Positions 1 to 9,357 of a stretch of 64,000 nt of DNA are shown here, piece after piece. The position numbers and the translations under genes were made by a program. How positions within the stretch are numbered: the stretch's first letter is position 1; each line of letters opens with the position of its first letter. Source of the stretch: Pseudidiomarina planktonica (GTDB lineage: Bacteria > Pseudomonadota > Gammaproteobacteria > Enterobacterales > Alteromonadaceae); the NCBI RefSeq assembly GCF_900177775.1, contig NZ_FXWH01000001.1, forward strand, positions 496,001-560,000, written 5' to 3'. The notes beneath the pieces are model-generated. The model ran no database searches and was not told the origin of the DNA. It saw only the letters and a list, made by a program, of their open reading frames with translations.

Positions 1-1062
1 GCTGCCAACACCGATGCTCAGTCGTTACGTGAGCACGGTGCGCATGTAACTATTCAACTGGGCAACGACATGACCAAAGGGCTTGGCGCTGGCGCTAATC
101 CTGAAATTGGTCGGCAGGCAGCGGAAGAAACCCGCGACGAAATAAAGAAAAACCTGCAAGGTGCAGACATGATCTTTATTGCTGCGGGTATGGGTGGCGG
201 TACTGGTACCGGCGCTGCGCCTGTGGTGGCTGAAATTGCCCGTGAGCTTGGCATTTTGACGGTGGCGGTAGTAACTAAACCGTTCCCGTTTGAAGGCAAG
301 AAGCGCATGGCAGTGGCTGAAGAAGGTATTAGCCAACTGGCTCGTTCTGTTGACTCTCTCATCACCATCCCGAACGAAAAACTATTAAAAGTGATGGGCA
401 AGGGCACCAGTTTGCTGGAAGCCTTTGGCGCCGCAAACAACGTTCTGCTTGGTGCAGTTCAGGGTATTGCCGAGCTAATTACCCGTCCGGGCTTAATTAA
501 CGTCGACTTTGCCGACGTGCGTGCAGTTATGCGTGAAATGGGTACGGCCATGATGGGTACTGGCGTGGCCAGTGGCGAAGACCGTGCTCAGGAAGCTGCG
601 GAAATGGCCATTAACAGCCCGTTACTGGAAGACATCGACTTGTCTGGCGCCCGTGGCGTACTGGTTAACGTAACTGCTGGTATGGACATGAGCATTGACG
701 AGTTCGAAACCGTCGGTAACACCGTGAAGGCGTTCGCGTCCGATAATGCCACTGTGATTGTGGGAACTGTTATTGATCCGGATATGTCTGACGAATTACG
801 GGTAACTGTGGTTGCGACCGGTATTGGTGCAGAGCGTAAGCCTGACATTAGCTTGGTGAACAACAATCATCAGGCCCCGGCAAAACGTGAGAATCACTAC
901 GCTAACCTGGATCGCTCAGCCGCCGCACCGCGTTTGGATGAAGAACCAGAAACCAGTGAAGCACAACCGGAAAAGGCATCTAAACCTGCGGCTAAAAACA
1001 AGCCAAGCCAGGACATGGATTACCTTGATATCCCGGCGTTTTTACGCAAGCAAGTCGATTGA
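1..1062 (+). CDS. ftsZ: Cell division protein FtsZ (5' truncated by window edge)
   Basis: Tubulin-like GTPase that polymerises into the Z ring at midcell. The reading frame is open from base 1, so the start and about the first 60 residues lie outside the window. The tubulin signature [10 protein letters not shown] is visible near bases 190-220, followed by the synergy-loop region and the C-terminal domain. A variable acidic/lysine-rich linker leads to the conserved tail [12 protein letters not shown], the part that binds FtsA and ZipA in known relatives. lpxC follows on the same strand, as at the end of the dcw cluster in gammaproteobacteria. The family assignment is certain; only the 5' end is missing. 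Confidence 0.98.
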   Translation, partial: AANTDAQSLREHGAHVTIQLGNDMTKGLGAGANPEIGRQAAEETRDEIKKNLQGADMIFIAAGMGGGTGTGAAPVVAEIARELGILTVAVVTKPFPFEGKKRMAVAEEGISQLARSVDSLITIPNEKLLKVMGKGTSLLEAFGAANNVLLGAVQGIAELITRPGLINVDFADVRAVMREMGTAMMGTGVASGEDRAQEAAEMAINSPLLEDIDLSGARGVLVNVTAGMDMSIDEFETVGNTVKAFASDNATVIVGTVIDPDMSDELRVTVVATGIGAERKPDISLVNNNHQAPAKRENHYANLDRSAAAPRLDEEPETSEAQPEKASKPAAKNKPSQDMDYLDIPAFLRKQVD

Positions 1063-1078
1063 TAAGCAATTGAATAAC

Positions 1079-1107
1079 TTGTAATTCGGCGTAAAAAAGT
1101 GTAAAGT
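1079..1107 (+). promoter_or_regulatory. Candidate sigma70 promoter for lpxC
   Basis: TTGTAA at 1079-1084 and TAAAGT at 1102-1107 are separated by 17 bases, in the gap between ftsZ and lpxC. The start codon is about 85 bases downstream. Known relatives also carry an lpxC promoter in this gap. Identified by eye only. Confidence 0.45.
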
Positions 1108-1191
1108 GCGCGACCTTTTTGTGTAAAAAGTGAACGAGATTTAGCTTTGCTGCGTATATTCACAGGCTTAAGCTGGTAATCAGGAAAGAAA

Positions 1192-2106
1192 ATGATTAGA
1201 CAACGTACAATAAAACAAGCGATTGCAACCACAGGTGTTGGTTTGCATAAAGGTAACAAGGTGCATTTGACCTTGCGCCCTGCGCCGGCCAATACAGGGC
1301 TGGTGTTTCGTCGCGTCGACCTGAGTCCTGCGGTAGATATTCCTGCCAATGCGGATTTAGTGCGCGATACGCGTATGTGTACCTGTCTGATTAATGCCGA
1401 CAACGTTCGTGTTTCGACAGTTGAACACTTGCTTGCAGCTATCGCCGGCGTTGGTATCGACAACCTGATTATTGAAGTGGATTCACACGAAATTCCAATT
1501 ATGGACGGTAGTGCGCATCCATTCGTTTACTTGTTACAAAGTGCTGGTATTGAAGAACAGACCGCCGCGAAGAAATTCATTCGCATAAAGCAGCCGGTTC
1601 GGGTTGAAGAAGATGACAAATGGGCGGAACTACTACCCCACGATGGCTTCCGTATTGATTTTGCCATCGACTTCGATCACCCGGCTATTGCTGATACCGA
1701 ACAGGTTGTCAGCATGGATTTTAGCAGTCAGAAGTTCATCAAAAACATCAGTCGTGCACGTACCTTTGGTTTCATGCGCGATATCGAATCACTGCGGGCT
1801 AATAACCTGGCCTTAGGTGGTAGTTTCGATAACGCCGTGGTACTTGATGAGTTCCGAATTTTAAATAGCGATGGCTTGCGTTACGACGACGAGTTCGTAA
1901 AACACAAGATTCTTGATGCGGTGGGCGATTTGTACATGGGTGGTTACGCCATCTTAGGCCACTTACGCGCATTTAAGTCAGGCCATGCATTAAACAACCA
2001 GTTGCTGCGTGCGGTATTAGCACACCAGGAAAGCTGGGAGTTTGTAACCTTTGAAGATGCTCAGGCGGCATCACCTATCGCTTTTTTGAACCCATCTTTG
2101 GCATAA
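1192..2106 (+). CDS. lpxC: UDP-3-O-acyl-N-acetylglucosamine deacetylase
   Basis: Zinc enzyme that deacetylates UDP-3-O-acyl-GlcNAc, the committed step of lipid A synthesis, in the cytoplasm. The 304-residue length fits the family. The motif STVEHLLAA carries the catalytic Glu and a zinc His. HKILDAVGD carries the second His and the Asp ligand, and SGHALNNQL carries the catalytic His. The ATG is preceded by AGGAAAG at a good distance. It sits between ftsZ and the convergent dciA, whose stop lies only a few bases from the lpxC stop. Cellular LpxC level is controlled by FtsH proteolysis in E. coli; whether that applies here cannot be read from the sequence. Confidence 0.98.
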   Translation: MIRQRTIKQAIATTGVGLHKGNKVHLTLRPAPANTGLVFRRVDLSPAVDIPANADLVRDTRMCTCLINADNVRVSTVEHLLAAIAGVGIDNLIIEVDSHEIPIMDGSAHPFVYLLQSAGIEEQTAAKKFIRIKQPVRVEEDDKWAELLPHDGFRIDFAIDFDHPAIADTEQVVSMDFSSQKFIKNISRARTFGFMRDIESLRANNLALGGSFDNAVVLDEFRILNSDGLRYDDEFVKHKILDAVGDLYMGGYAILGHLRAFKSGHALNNQLLRAVLAHQESWEFVTFEDAQAASPIAFLNPSLA

Positions 2107-2109
2107 CGC

Positions 2110-2622
2110 CTAGTCTTTAGTTGCCGCAGCGAAAGTTGCGGCTAACTGTAGCAACTGCGATCGCAGCGGCTCCTCACACATCTCAGCTTGTGCCCGTAAG
2201 GTTTCTGCACTGTTTGCTTTTGGTGCTGGCGCCGATGCTTTTTCAGGCGCAGCCGATTCCTTTGTAGGCCTGTTAGAATCTGGCTTTGATTCGATTTTGA
2301 CAGGATTTTGTGTCGGCTTAAAAGCTTCTGGATTGACCTTTATTTGCACGCTGGTTACGCTAGCCGTCGCATCCTGATTAAAATGGGTTATAATGCGGCT
2401 TTGCTGAAGTTTTAACCGGGTTGCCCAGGCAGCAGAACTAACTTCTATAACTAAACAGCTGTCGCGCAGATTAAGTACCCGGCAATAATTAAGCTGTGAT
2501 TCGTTCAGACAACGTGCAAGAACCTGTTGCCAGCGACGGTAACGCTCGGTAAAGTCATGGAATTGACGCAACGAGCGACGCGTAAGCAACGATTGTAATG
2601 CTTTCGGGCGTTGACGAATCAT
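2110..2622 (-). CDS. dciA: DciA-type helicase loader (DUF721 family)
   Basis: About 170 residues. The N-terminal half (RPKALQSLLTRRSLRQFHDF through the region ending RVLNLRDSCLVIEVSSAAWATRLKLQQ) matches the DUF721 fold, now named DciA, the ancestral loader of replicative helicase DnaB. The C-terminal half is a low-complexity Pro/Ala/Lys tail and looks disordered. The position between lpxC and secA matches the dciA locus of Pseudomonas. I chose the ATG at 2622; an in-frame TTG at 2637 has no ribosome binding site. The gene is convergent with lpxC and divergent from the M23 peptidase, with only 29 bases between the two start codons. Confidence 0.85.
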   Translation of the reverse strand: MIRQRPKALQSLLTRRSLRQFHDFTERYRRWQQVLARCLNESQLNYCRVLNLRDSCLVIEVSSAAWATRLKLQQSRIITHFNQDATASVTSVQIKVNPEAFKPTQNPVKIESKPDSNRPTKESAAPEKASAPAPKANSAETLRAQAEMCEEPLRSQLLQLAATFAAATKD

Positions 2623-2651
2623 GACAGTAAGTACCAATAACGAGAGATAGC

Positions 2652-3587
2652 ATGAGTTTATCAGTGTTCTATCGCGGCACCAAAATCAAATTTGGTGTGC
2701 GCCTCAGCCGACGACGGTTGCTTTCCCTGTGTAGTCTGGTGGCTCTGGTGGCTTTGGCCTATACCAAGCCATGGCAGTATCAGGGGGTTGACCCTCAATT
2801 CGCGCAACAGCGAATTAGTCAGGAACAAAAGCAAGTAGCTCTGCAGCAGCAGGCATTGGCCGAGCTGAAACAAGATACCTCCAAAAAACTAACTGCAATG
2901 ACCATGTATTTGGGCGAAATGCGTGCGCAAATGCGTCGCTTAGACTCGCTCGGTCAGCGGTTAGCCCAAGTTGCTGAAGTCGACAACGGTGAGTTTTCGT
3001 TTACCGAAGACATTCCAATCGGCGGGCCCGAATTGATGGTTACCGAAATGCCTGTTAGCGACGGCCGCGAAGTGATGCAGCAAATTGATGACATGCTGGT
3101 AAAACTCCAGGATAAACAAAAACAGTTATCGCTGCTTGAATCTGTGATGATGAATCACAATATAAGTAATGATAGTTTCATTGCCGGTCGGCCAATTACC
3201 TCGGGCTGGATGTCGTCACAGTACGGTATTCGCAAAGACCCATTTAATGGCACCCCGGCAATGCACAAAGGGTTAGATTTTGCCAGTTACGATGCTGACG
3301 TGAAAGTTATCGCAACCGGCGCTGGCGTTGTAACTTGGGCAGGTGACCGCTACGGCTATGGCCAACTGGTTGAGATTGACCATGGTGCTGGGTTATCAAC
3401 CCGTTACGGGCATAACGATCAAATCGTAGTGAAAGTTGGCGATGTGGTTACTCGGGGGCAAGAAATTGCACTGATGGGAAGTACCGGTCGGTCTACCGGC
3501 CCACACGTTCATTACGAAGTATTACGTAATGGTCGTCAAATTGACCCCTATAAATTTGTCTACCGCAAAGTGGAAGATGCCAGGTAG
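2652..3587 (+). CDS. M23 family metallopeptidase, membrane anchored
   Basis: Predicted periplasmic peptidoglycan endopeptidase or amidase activator of 311 residues. One N-terminal membrane segment (about residues 25-41) is followed by a Gln-rich coiled coil (about 50-110), a second helical stretch and a C-terminal LytM/M23 domain (about 185-300). Zinc-site motifs are intact: MHKGLDFA gives His and Asp, and GPHVHYE gives the HxH. An intact site suggests an active enzyme rather than an EnvC-like activator. It lies directly upstream of secA, where enterics carry secM. I cannot tell its exact substrate bond. Confidence 0.9.
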   Translation: MSLSVFYRGTKIKFGVRLSRRRLLSLCSLVALVALAYTKPWQYQGVDPQFAQQRISQEQKQVALQQQALAELKQDTSKKLTAMTMYLGEMRAQMRRLDSLGQRLAQVAEVDNGEFSFTEDIPIGGPELMVTEMPVSDGREVMQQIDDMLVKLQDKQKQLSLLESVMMNHNISNDSFIAGRPITSGWMSSQYGIRKDPFNGTPAMHKGLDFASYDADVKVIATGAGVVTWAGDRYGYGQLVEIDHGAGLSTRYGHNDQIVVKVGDVVTRGQEIALMGSTGRSTGPHVHYEVLRNGRQIDPYKFVYRKVEDAR

Positions 3588-3626
3588 TCAATTCATAGTT
3601 AACACCTCTGTCGTTGAATTTTAATT

Positions 3627-3647
3627 GCCGCTGCACAAGACAGCGGC
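3627..3647 (+). promoter_or_regulatory. Hairpin in secA leader
   Basis: GCCGCTG (3627-3633) pairs perfectly with CAGCGGC (3641-3647) across a 7-base loop, about 20 bases before the secA start. It has no T run after it, so it is not a terminator. There is no secM gene upstream, so this is the only visible structure in the secA leader. Function unknown. Confidence 0.4.
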
Positions 3648-3668
3648 TTAACAGGATGTCATATTCAT

Positions 3669-6413
3669 ATGTTTGGTAGTATTTTTCGAAAAGCTTTTGG
3701 TAGCCGCAACGATCGAATTCTAAAAAAGTTAGGAAAATCGGTTCAGGAAATTAATGCTCTCGAACCTGAATTTGAAGCCTTAAGCGACACTCAACTAAAA
3801 GAAAAAACCACAGAATTCCGTAAACGTCTGCATGAAGGTGCCGAGTTAAACTCCTTGCTGGTAGAAGCTTTCGCCACAGTGCGCGAAGCTAGTAAGCGTG
3901 TGTTTGGCATGCGTCATTTCGACGTGCAGCTGGTTGGCGGCATGATTTTGAACGACAACCGTATTGCTGAAATGCGCACCGGTGAAGGTAAAACGCTTAC
4001 CGCCACCTTGTCGGCCTACTTGAATGCTTTATCCGGCGACGGTGTTCACGTTGTTACCGTGAACGACTATTTGGCTCGTCGTGACGCCGAGTGGAACAGC
4101 CCGCTGTTTGAATTCTTAGGTATGAGTGTTTCCTTTAATATTCCGGGCATGCCACCAAACGAGAAAAAAGCTGCATATCAGGCTGATATTACCTACGGCA
4201 CCAACAACGAATTTGGCTTTGATTACTTACGCGACAACATGGCATTTAGCCCGCAAGATCGCGTTCAGCGCAAACTGAATTACGCCATTGTGGATGAAGT
4301 CGACTCCATTCTTATTGATGAAGCTCGTACCCCGCTAATTATCTCTGGTGCAGCTGAAGACAGCTCTGAAATGTACAAGCAGATGAATGAAATTGTACCG
4401 CTGCTGAGCCGTCAGGAAGAAGAAGACACAGAAGAAAAACGTGGCGAAGGTGACTTCACTATTGATGAAAAAGCCCGTCAGTTGCATTTGACCGAGCACG
4501 GTCAGGAACACATTGAAGAAATTCTGAAAGAGCGTGGCATATTAGGTGCCGAAGAATCATTGTATTCCGCTGCCAATATCCTGTTATTGCACCACGTGAA
4601 TGCCGCCTTGCGCGCGCACCACTTGTTCAGTAAAGACGTAGACTACATTGTGAAAGACGACCAAATCGTGATTGTTGATGAACACACGGGTCGTACCATG
4701 GAAGGTCGCCGCTGGTCGGAAGGCCTACATCAGGCCATGGAAGCCAAAGAAGGCGTGAAAATTCAGAATGAAAACCAAACGCTGGCTTCAATAACTTTCC
4801 AGAACTATTTCCGCTTGTACAACAAGCTGGCCGGTATGACAGGTACAGCCGACACCGAAGCATTCGAGTTTCAGAGCATTTATGGTTTGGAAACTGTGGT
4901 TATACCAACCAACAAGCCAATGATTCGTGACGACCGCGCTGACTTGATCTTCCTTACTGCCGAAGAAAAGTACGAAGCTATTGTGGAAGATATTGAGCAA
5001 TGCCGTAAGGAAGAGCGCCCGGTACTGGTGGGTACTATTTCCATTGAAACGTCAGAAGTTCTGTCTACCTTACTGAAGAAAAAGAAAATTCCTCACAGCG
5101 TATTGAATGCCAAGTTCCACGCTCAGGAAGCCGATATTGTGGCTCAGGCGGGTCGTTCAGGTGCGGTTACTATAGCTACCAACATGGCTGGTCGTGGTAC
5201 CGATATCGTGCTCGGTGGTAACTGGCAGTCCGAGATCGAGAAATTAGAGAATCCGGACAACGACAAAATTGAAGCCATTAAGAAAGATTGGCGAGAGCGC
5301 CACGATGCGGTCATTAAGGCCGGCGGCTTACACATTATAGGTACCGAACGCCACGAGTCGCGTCGTATCGACAATCAGTTACGAGGCCGTTCTGGTCGTC
5401 AGGGTGACCCGGGTTCATCACGTTTTTACTTGTCGTTAGACGACAGCTTAATGCGCATTTTCGCGTCCGACCGTATGGGCGCCATGATGAAACGTTTAGG
5501 CATGAAGCGCGGCGAAGCTATTGAGCATCCGTGGGTTACCAAAGCCATTGAAAATGCCCAACGTAAAGTTGAAGGTCGTAACTTTGATGTGCGTAAACAG
5601 CTACTTGAATACGATGATGTGGCGAACGACCAACGTAAAGTGGTATACGAACAGCGCAACGAATTGCTGGACGAAGGTGATATTGCGGAAACCATCGAAG
5701 TTATTCGTAAAGACGTAATGGATAGTGTGATTAGCGAATATATTCCGCCAGGTTCACTGGAAGAAATGTGGAGCGTTGACGGCCTGGAAGAACGTTTGCG
5801 CGCCGATTTCGCCATGGACTTGCCAGTGCAGAAATGGCTGGATGAAGACGACAGCATGCATGAAGAAACCTTGCGCGAGCGCATTCAGGACGAACTGGCG
5901 AAAGCCTACCAGGCGAAAGAAGAGCAGGTTGGCGAATCTGTGCTGCGTCAGTTTGAAAAGGCTATCATGCTGCAGAGTCTGGATTCTCATTGGAAAGAAC
6001 ACCTGGCTGCTATGGATCATTTGCGTCAGGGTATTCATTTACGCGGTTACGCGCAGAAGAATCCGAAGCAAGAATATAAGCGGGAAGCTTTCGAGCTGTT
6101 TGCAGATATGCTGGAAGCCCTGAAAGTAGACGTTATTACTGTGCTTAGCAAAGTGCGCGTGCGGGCAGAAGAAGATGTTGAAGCGGTTGAAGCACAACGC
6201 CGTAAAGCGGAAGCCAGCAAGCGTGAGTATCAGCATGAAGAGGCCGGTGCTCAGGCGGCCGCAGAAGAGCAACAGCGTATGCCTCAGGGCGCACCGCAAG
6301 CCGCTCAGCAAGAACCACAGCAAGAACAGCGTGACGGCCCGAAAGTAGGGCGCAATGAACCTTGTCCTTGTGGTTCCGGCAAGAAATACAAACATTGCCA
6401 CGGTAAGCTGTAA
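3669..6413 (+). CDS. secA: Preprotein translocase ATPase SecA
   Basis: Motor ATPase that drives unfolded preproteins through SecYEG. Length of 914 residues is normal. Walker A is [11 protein letters not shown] near residue 105, and the Walker B region reads [16 protein letters not shown] near 210. The motor continues to [10 protein letters not shown], followed by the helical scaffold and wing domains. The Gln/Ala-rich linker ends in the zinc-binding tail [14 protein letters not shown], which contacts SecB and lipids in relatives. AGGA precedes the ATG. The mutT-like gene follows on the same strand, as in enterics. Confidence 0.99.
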   Translation: MFGSIFRKAFGSRNDRILKKLGKSVQEINALEPEFEALSDTQLKEKTTEFRKRLHEGAELNSLLVEAFATVREASKRVFGMRHFDVQLVGGMILNDNRIAEMRTGEGKTLTATLSAYLNALSGDGVHVVTVNDYLARRDAEWNSPLFEFLGMSVSFNIPGMPPNEKKAAYQADITYGTNNEFGFDYLRDNMAFSPQDRVQRKLNYAIVDEVDSILIDEARTPLIISGAAEDSSEMYKQMNEIVPLLSRQEEEDTEEKRGEGDFTIDEKARQLHLTEHGQEHIEEILKERGILGAEESLYSAANILLLHHVNAALRAHHLFSKDVDYIVKDDQIVIVDEHTGRTMEGRRWSEGLHQAMEAKEGVKIQNENQTLASITFQNYFRLYNKLAGMTGTADTEAFEFQSIYGLETVVIPTNKPMIRDDRADLIFLTAEEKYEAIVEDIEQCRKEERPVLVGTISIETSEVLSTLLKKKKIPHSVLNAKFHAQEADIVAQAGRSGAVTIATNMAGRGTDIVLGGNWQSEIEKLENPDNDKIEAIKKDWRERHDAVIKAGGLHIIGTERHESRRIDNQLRGRSGRQGDPGSSRFYLSLDDSLMRIFASDRMGAMMKRLGMKRGEAIEHPWVTKAIENAQRKVEGRNFDVRKQLLEYDDVANDQRKVVYEQRNELLDEGDIAETIEVIRKDVMDSVISEYIPPGSLEEMWSVDGLEERLRADFAMDLPVQKWLDEDDSMHEETLRERIQDELAKAYQAKEEQVGESVLRQFEKAIMLQSLDSHWKEHLAAMDHLRQGIHLRGYAQKNPKQEYKREAFELFADMLEALKVDVITVLSKVRVRAEEDVEAVEAQRRKAEASKREYQHEEAGAQAAAEEQQRMPQGAPQAAQQEPQQEQRDGPKVGRNEPCPCGSGKKYKHCHGKL

Positions 6414-6436
6414 AGCTAACTGTGTCCGAGGGTGTT

Positions 6437-6841
6437 ATGAGAACAGAACCTGCCACGGTACACGTTGCCGTGGGAGTTATCGAAAATGAGCAGGGCGATA
6501 TTTTCATTAGCTGCCGCCATGAGCACTTGCATCAGGGCGGCAAATGGGAATTCCCTGGCGGCAAAGTTGAAACTAGTGAAACGGTTTACGACGCGCTGTG
6601 CCGGGAGCTGCGTGAAGAGTGTAATATTCACGTCACAGCTGCCGCGCCGCTCACAGTGATCACGCATCAGTATCCCGATAAGCGAGTATTATTGGATGTG
6701 TGGCGAGTAACGGCGTTCTCTGGTGAGGTAAAACAACGCGAAGGCCAGCCCTGGGCCTGGGTGCCGGTGCACGAGCTGGACGCCTACCGCTTCCCCGATG
6801 CTAACGAAGCTATTCTGGAACTCATTCAGGCTAGTGTTTAA
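6437..6841 (+). CDS. mutT: MutT-type Nudix pyrophosphohydrolase
   Basis: Predicted 8-oxo-dGTP diphosphatase that sanitises the nucleotide pool. About 134 residues from the ATG at 6437, which has GAGGG at the right distance; an in-frame GTG at 6422 has no ribosome binding site. The Nudix box runs GKVETSETVYDALCRELREE, with the catalytic REL-REE intact. The usual Gly near the end of the box is Asn (ECNI). The secA-mutT order is the one seen in E. coli. It is convergent with yacG. Confidence 0.92.
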   Translation: MRTEPATVHVAVGVIENEQGDIFISCRHEHLHQGGKWEFPGGKVETSETVYDALCRELREECNIHVTAAAPLTVITHQYPDKRVLLDVWRVTAFSGEVKQREGQPWAWVPVHELDAYRFPDANEAILELIQASV

Positions 6842-6859
6842 CAGCTGTACCCTACCTAA

Positions 6860-7060
6860 TTAGTAACCTTCGTTGTCAGCCTGATCAGGAAACTGTGGTG
6901 CTGGTTCGCCCGGTATTTGTTTCTCTTCGTTGGCCCACTCGCCTAAATCAATTAAGCGGCAACGGTCGCTACAAAACGGTCTAAACTCAGACTGTGGTCC
7001 CCATTCAACATTCTTCTGGCAGGTAGGGCACTGCACTACAGTTACTGACATATCGGGCAT
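6860..7060 (-). CDS. yacG: DNA gyrase inhibitor / zinc protein YacG
   Basis: A 66-residue zinc-ribbon protein with Cys11, Cys14, Cys30 and Cys34 in the CPTC...FCSDRC pattern, the YacG signature. In E. coli YacG binds GyrB and inhibits gyrase. The C-terminal tail is acidic and probably flexible. The start at 7060 overlaps the 3' end of zapD by 19 bases. An alternative ATG is at 7051. It is the last gene of the coaE-zapD-yacG group, which is common in gammaproteobacteria. Confidence 0.95.
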   Translation of the reverse strand: MPDMSVTVVQCPTCQKNVEWGPQSEFRPFCSDRCRLIDLGEWANEEKQIPGEPAPQFPDQADNEGY

Positions 7061-7812
7061 CTCGCTAAATAAAAAGTGACATCTTGTTCGAACGAAGCGC
7101 GACCCTGCTCCGGCTCGGTACTCATAAAGCGCACACTGAAGCGCTGCTTATGACCGCTAACCACCGGATAGGCTGCAATAGTGGCAGGTACCTGCAAGCG
7201 CAGTAACGCCAGAGGTTCGGTATTTTCCTGCAACAACCCCTGAGGTGCAACTATCTCAGTAAAAGGTACGTGTTCGCGCAACATATGTAATTCTAAACTG
7301 AGTGCCGCCGCCAGTTGCGCCAATTCAGACCACCAACGTGCCATGTCTCGCTGACGTTGGTCAGGGTCTTGCAGCAGCCAATAGTGTAATTGGGGTAAAT
7401 CGAAATTACAGGTACCACCGGCCATAGCGAATCGCTGTCGAATAGAGCTGAGCAACCGCTCCTGCTTTAACGCCGCGCCTATACGGGTGGCTTGCTGCAG
7501 TGCTGACAGGCTGGTTTGCAGCTGCGCCCGGGTGGCTTCCAGCGCCGGGCTGTCCACATCCGGGTGACTGGCCCAAAACTTAAGCTGTTGTTTGCGCCGC
7601 TCTAAATCCTTCACTAAATCACTGCGAATATCACTACGTTCACATAAATCCAGAATAGAGAATAATGCGCTGAAGTAGCCCGCATAGTTGTCCGTACCGA
7701 CCAGATCAGATGGCTTCATCAGTAACAGCAAGTGTTCGATGCGCAAGTAAGTACGCACTCGCTCGCTGAGTGGATACTCGTAATCCATGGTGGTAGGGGG
7801 CTGACTTGTCAT
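7042..7812 (-). CDS. zapD: Cell division protein ZapD
   Basis: Z-ring-associated protein that bundles FtsZ filaments by binding the FtsZ C-terminal tail. The 256-residue length and the N-terminal [19 protein letters not shown] are characteristic of the family (E. coli YacF). A second in-frame ATG at residue 9 is close to where E. coli ZapD begins, so the start is uncertain by 8 residues. It lies 17 bases after coaE and overlaps yacG, so the three are probably co-translated. Confidence 0.96.
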   Translation of the reverse strand: MTSQPPTTMDYEYPLSERVRTYLRIEHLLLLMKPSDLVGTDNYAGYFSALFSILDLCERSDIRSDLVKDLERRKQQLKFWASHPDVDSPALEATRAQLQTSLSALQQATRIGAALKQERLLSSIRQRFAMAGGTCNFDLPQLHYWLLQDPDQRQRDMARWWSELAQLAAALSLELHMLREHVPFTEIVAPQGLLQENTEPLALLRLQVPATIAAYPVVSGHKQRFSVRFMSTEPEQGRASFEQDVTFYLARCPICQ

Positions 7813-7829
7813 AGCGGTATGATAACGAC

Positions 7830-8429
7830 TCAGGTGCTGGTTGCAATGCTTAAATACTGTTGGTGCAGTTGCGCAACCTGCTCAGCCAGTGCTGTAACTG
7901 GCCCGTTATTATCAATAACATCATCGGCAGCGGCCAGGCGCTCGTTACGACTAACCTGTGCCGCCAGAATGGCCTCAACCTGCGCCGCGCTTACACCGTC
8001 GCGCTCGAGCGTTCGCTGGCGTTGTACTTGAGTGCTTACATCCACTACGAGTACGCGATCACAGAGCTTGGTAAGATTGTTTTCCACCAATAGTGGCGCC
8101 GACAAAATAACGTATGGGGAGTCGGCGGCGTTTAACTGGCGCAGCAGTTCGGTACGAATGGCCGGGTGCATTATTTCATTTACTTGGGTTTTTGCCGCAC
8201 TATCGGAGAAAATCTTGTCGCGTAGCCAGGCCCGGTTCAGGGAACCATCCTTAGCTAATACTTCATCGCCAAAGGCTTCCTGTAAGCGTTGCAAACAAGG
8301 TTGCCCCGGCAGCACTATTTCGCGGGCAACCACATCGGCATCAATTACCTTGATGCCATGTGTGGCAAATAAATCAGTGACCGTGGTTTTGCCACTGCCG
8401 ATGCCACCGGTTACGCCCACCACCATCAT
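7830..8429 (-). CDS. coaE: Dephospho-CoA kinase
   Basis: Catalyses the last step of coenzyme A synthesis, phosphorylating the 3'-OH of dephospho-CoA. The P-loop GVTGGIGSGKTT is at the N-terminus and DADVVAREIV is the conserved substrate region. I start it at the ATG at 8429 (199 residues) because that codon overlaps the pilD stop as ATGA, giving translational coupling. An upstream ATG at 8441 would add four residues. The pilD-coaE linkage is widespread in pilus-bearing gammaproteobacteria. Confidence 0.97.
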   Translation of the reverse strand: MMVVGVTGGIGSGKTTVTDLFATHGIKVIDADVVAREIVLPGQPCLQRLQEAFGDEVLAKDGSLNRAWLRDKIFSDSAAKTQVNEIMHPAIRTELLRQLNAADSPYVILSAPLLVENNLTKLCDRVLVVDVSTQVQRQRTLERDGVSAAQVEAILAAQVSRNERLAAADDVIDNNGPVTALAEQVAQLHQQYLSIATST

Positions 8430-9295
8430 AGTTGTAGCCACCGCCAGTAGCTTTGCAACAGGGCTTCGCCGAACAGCCAGGCGCTAACACCGCCAACAAT
8501 TAAGAAAGGCCCAAATGGAATAGGATTGCCGCGCCGCTGGCGTTGCAGGGTTTGCCAAATAATACCAACCACAGCACCGCTAACCGAGGCCAGAATGACC
8601 ACCACCGGCAGTTGCTGCCAGCCCAGCCAGGCGCCCAGCGCTGCCAGCAGCTTAAAATCGCCGTAGCCCATACCGTCACGGCCGGTCAGTAATTTAAAGC
8701 CCCAGAACACTAACCACAGCGAGAGGTAACCACAGCTGGCCCCAATAATAGCTGCCGCTGGCGTGATGGTGTCTCCTACCACCGAGTACACTAGGCCTAC
8801 CCACAGCAATAACAGGGTTAGTTGATCGGGTAATAGCATCTCGTCCAGATCAATAAAGAACAGGCTAATCAGCAAGCTAACGGCCAGCGCATAAAAATAA
8901 GCATCAATGCCGAGCAAGCCGTAACGCCAGCCAATCGCGGCAAATAGCACACCGGTTAACAGTTCTACCAAGGGGTAACGAATTGAAATAGAGGTCTGGC
9001 AATGGCGGCAGCGGGCTTTTAGCAGCACCCAGCTTAGCAGCGGTATATTGTCGTACCAGGCTATTTTGTGGCTACATTCAGGGCAATGCGAACCGGGTTT
9101 GGATAACGACAGGCTGAGTTTTTTGGTAGTGTGCTCGTCAACGATACCGTCGCATTCAGCCCGCCATTGTATTTGTAGAATTTTTGGCAAGCGGCCAATC
9201 ACCACATTGAGGAAACTGCCAATAATCAGGCCAAATAAGCCAGCCAACAAAGTGGCTGACATGGAGAGCGGGGCGTACAGGTTGGCAACATCCAT
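8426..9295 (-). CDS. pilD: Type IV prepilin peptidase / N-methyltransferase
   Basis: Inner-membrane enzyme that cleaves prepilin leaders after Gly and methylates the new N-terminus. 289 residues with about seven or eight membrane segments. The cytoplasmic Cys tetrad is present (CPEC and CRHC), which goes with the methyltransferase-containing long form. The catalytic aspartates are in FIDLDEMLLPD and GMGYGDFKLLAA. It follows pilC in a pilBCD operon and shares an ATGA overlap with coaE. Confidence 0.97.
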   Translation of the reverse strand: MDVANLYAPLSMSATLLAGLFGLIIGSFLNVVIGRLPKILQIQWRAECDGIVDEHTTKKLSLSLSKPGSHCPECSHKIAWYDNIPLLSWVLLKARCRHCQTSISIRYPLVELLTGVLFAAIGWRYGLLGIDAYFYALAVSLLISLFFIDLDEMLLPDQLTLLLLWVGLVYSVVGDTITPAAAIIGASCGYLSLWLVFWGFKLLTGRDGMGYGDFKLLAALGAWLGWQQLPVVVILASVSGAVVGIIWQTLQRQRRGNPIPFGPFLIVGGVSAWLFGEALLQSYWRWLQL

Positions 9296-9357
9296 GGGAA
9301 CAGGCTCATCCTTTTGACTAACAGCGCGGTGATAAAATTTAAGGGGTTAGTATGACT

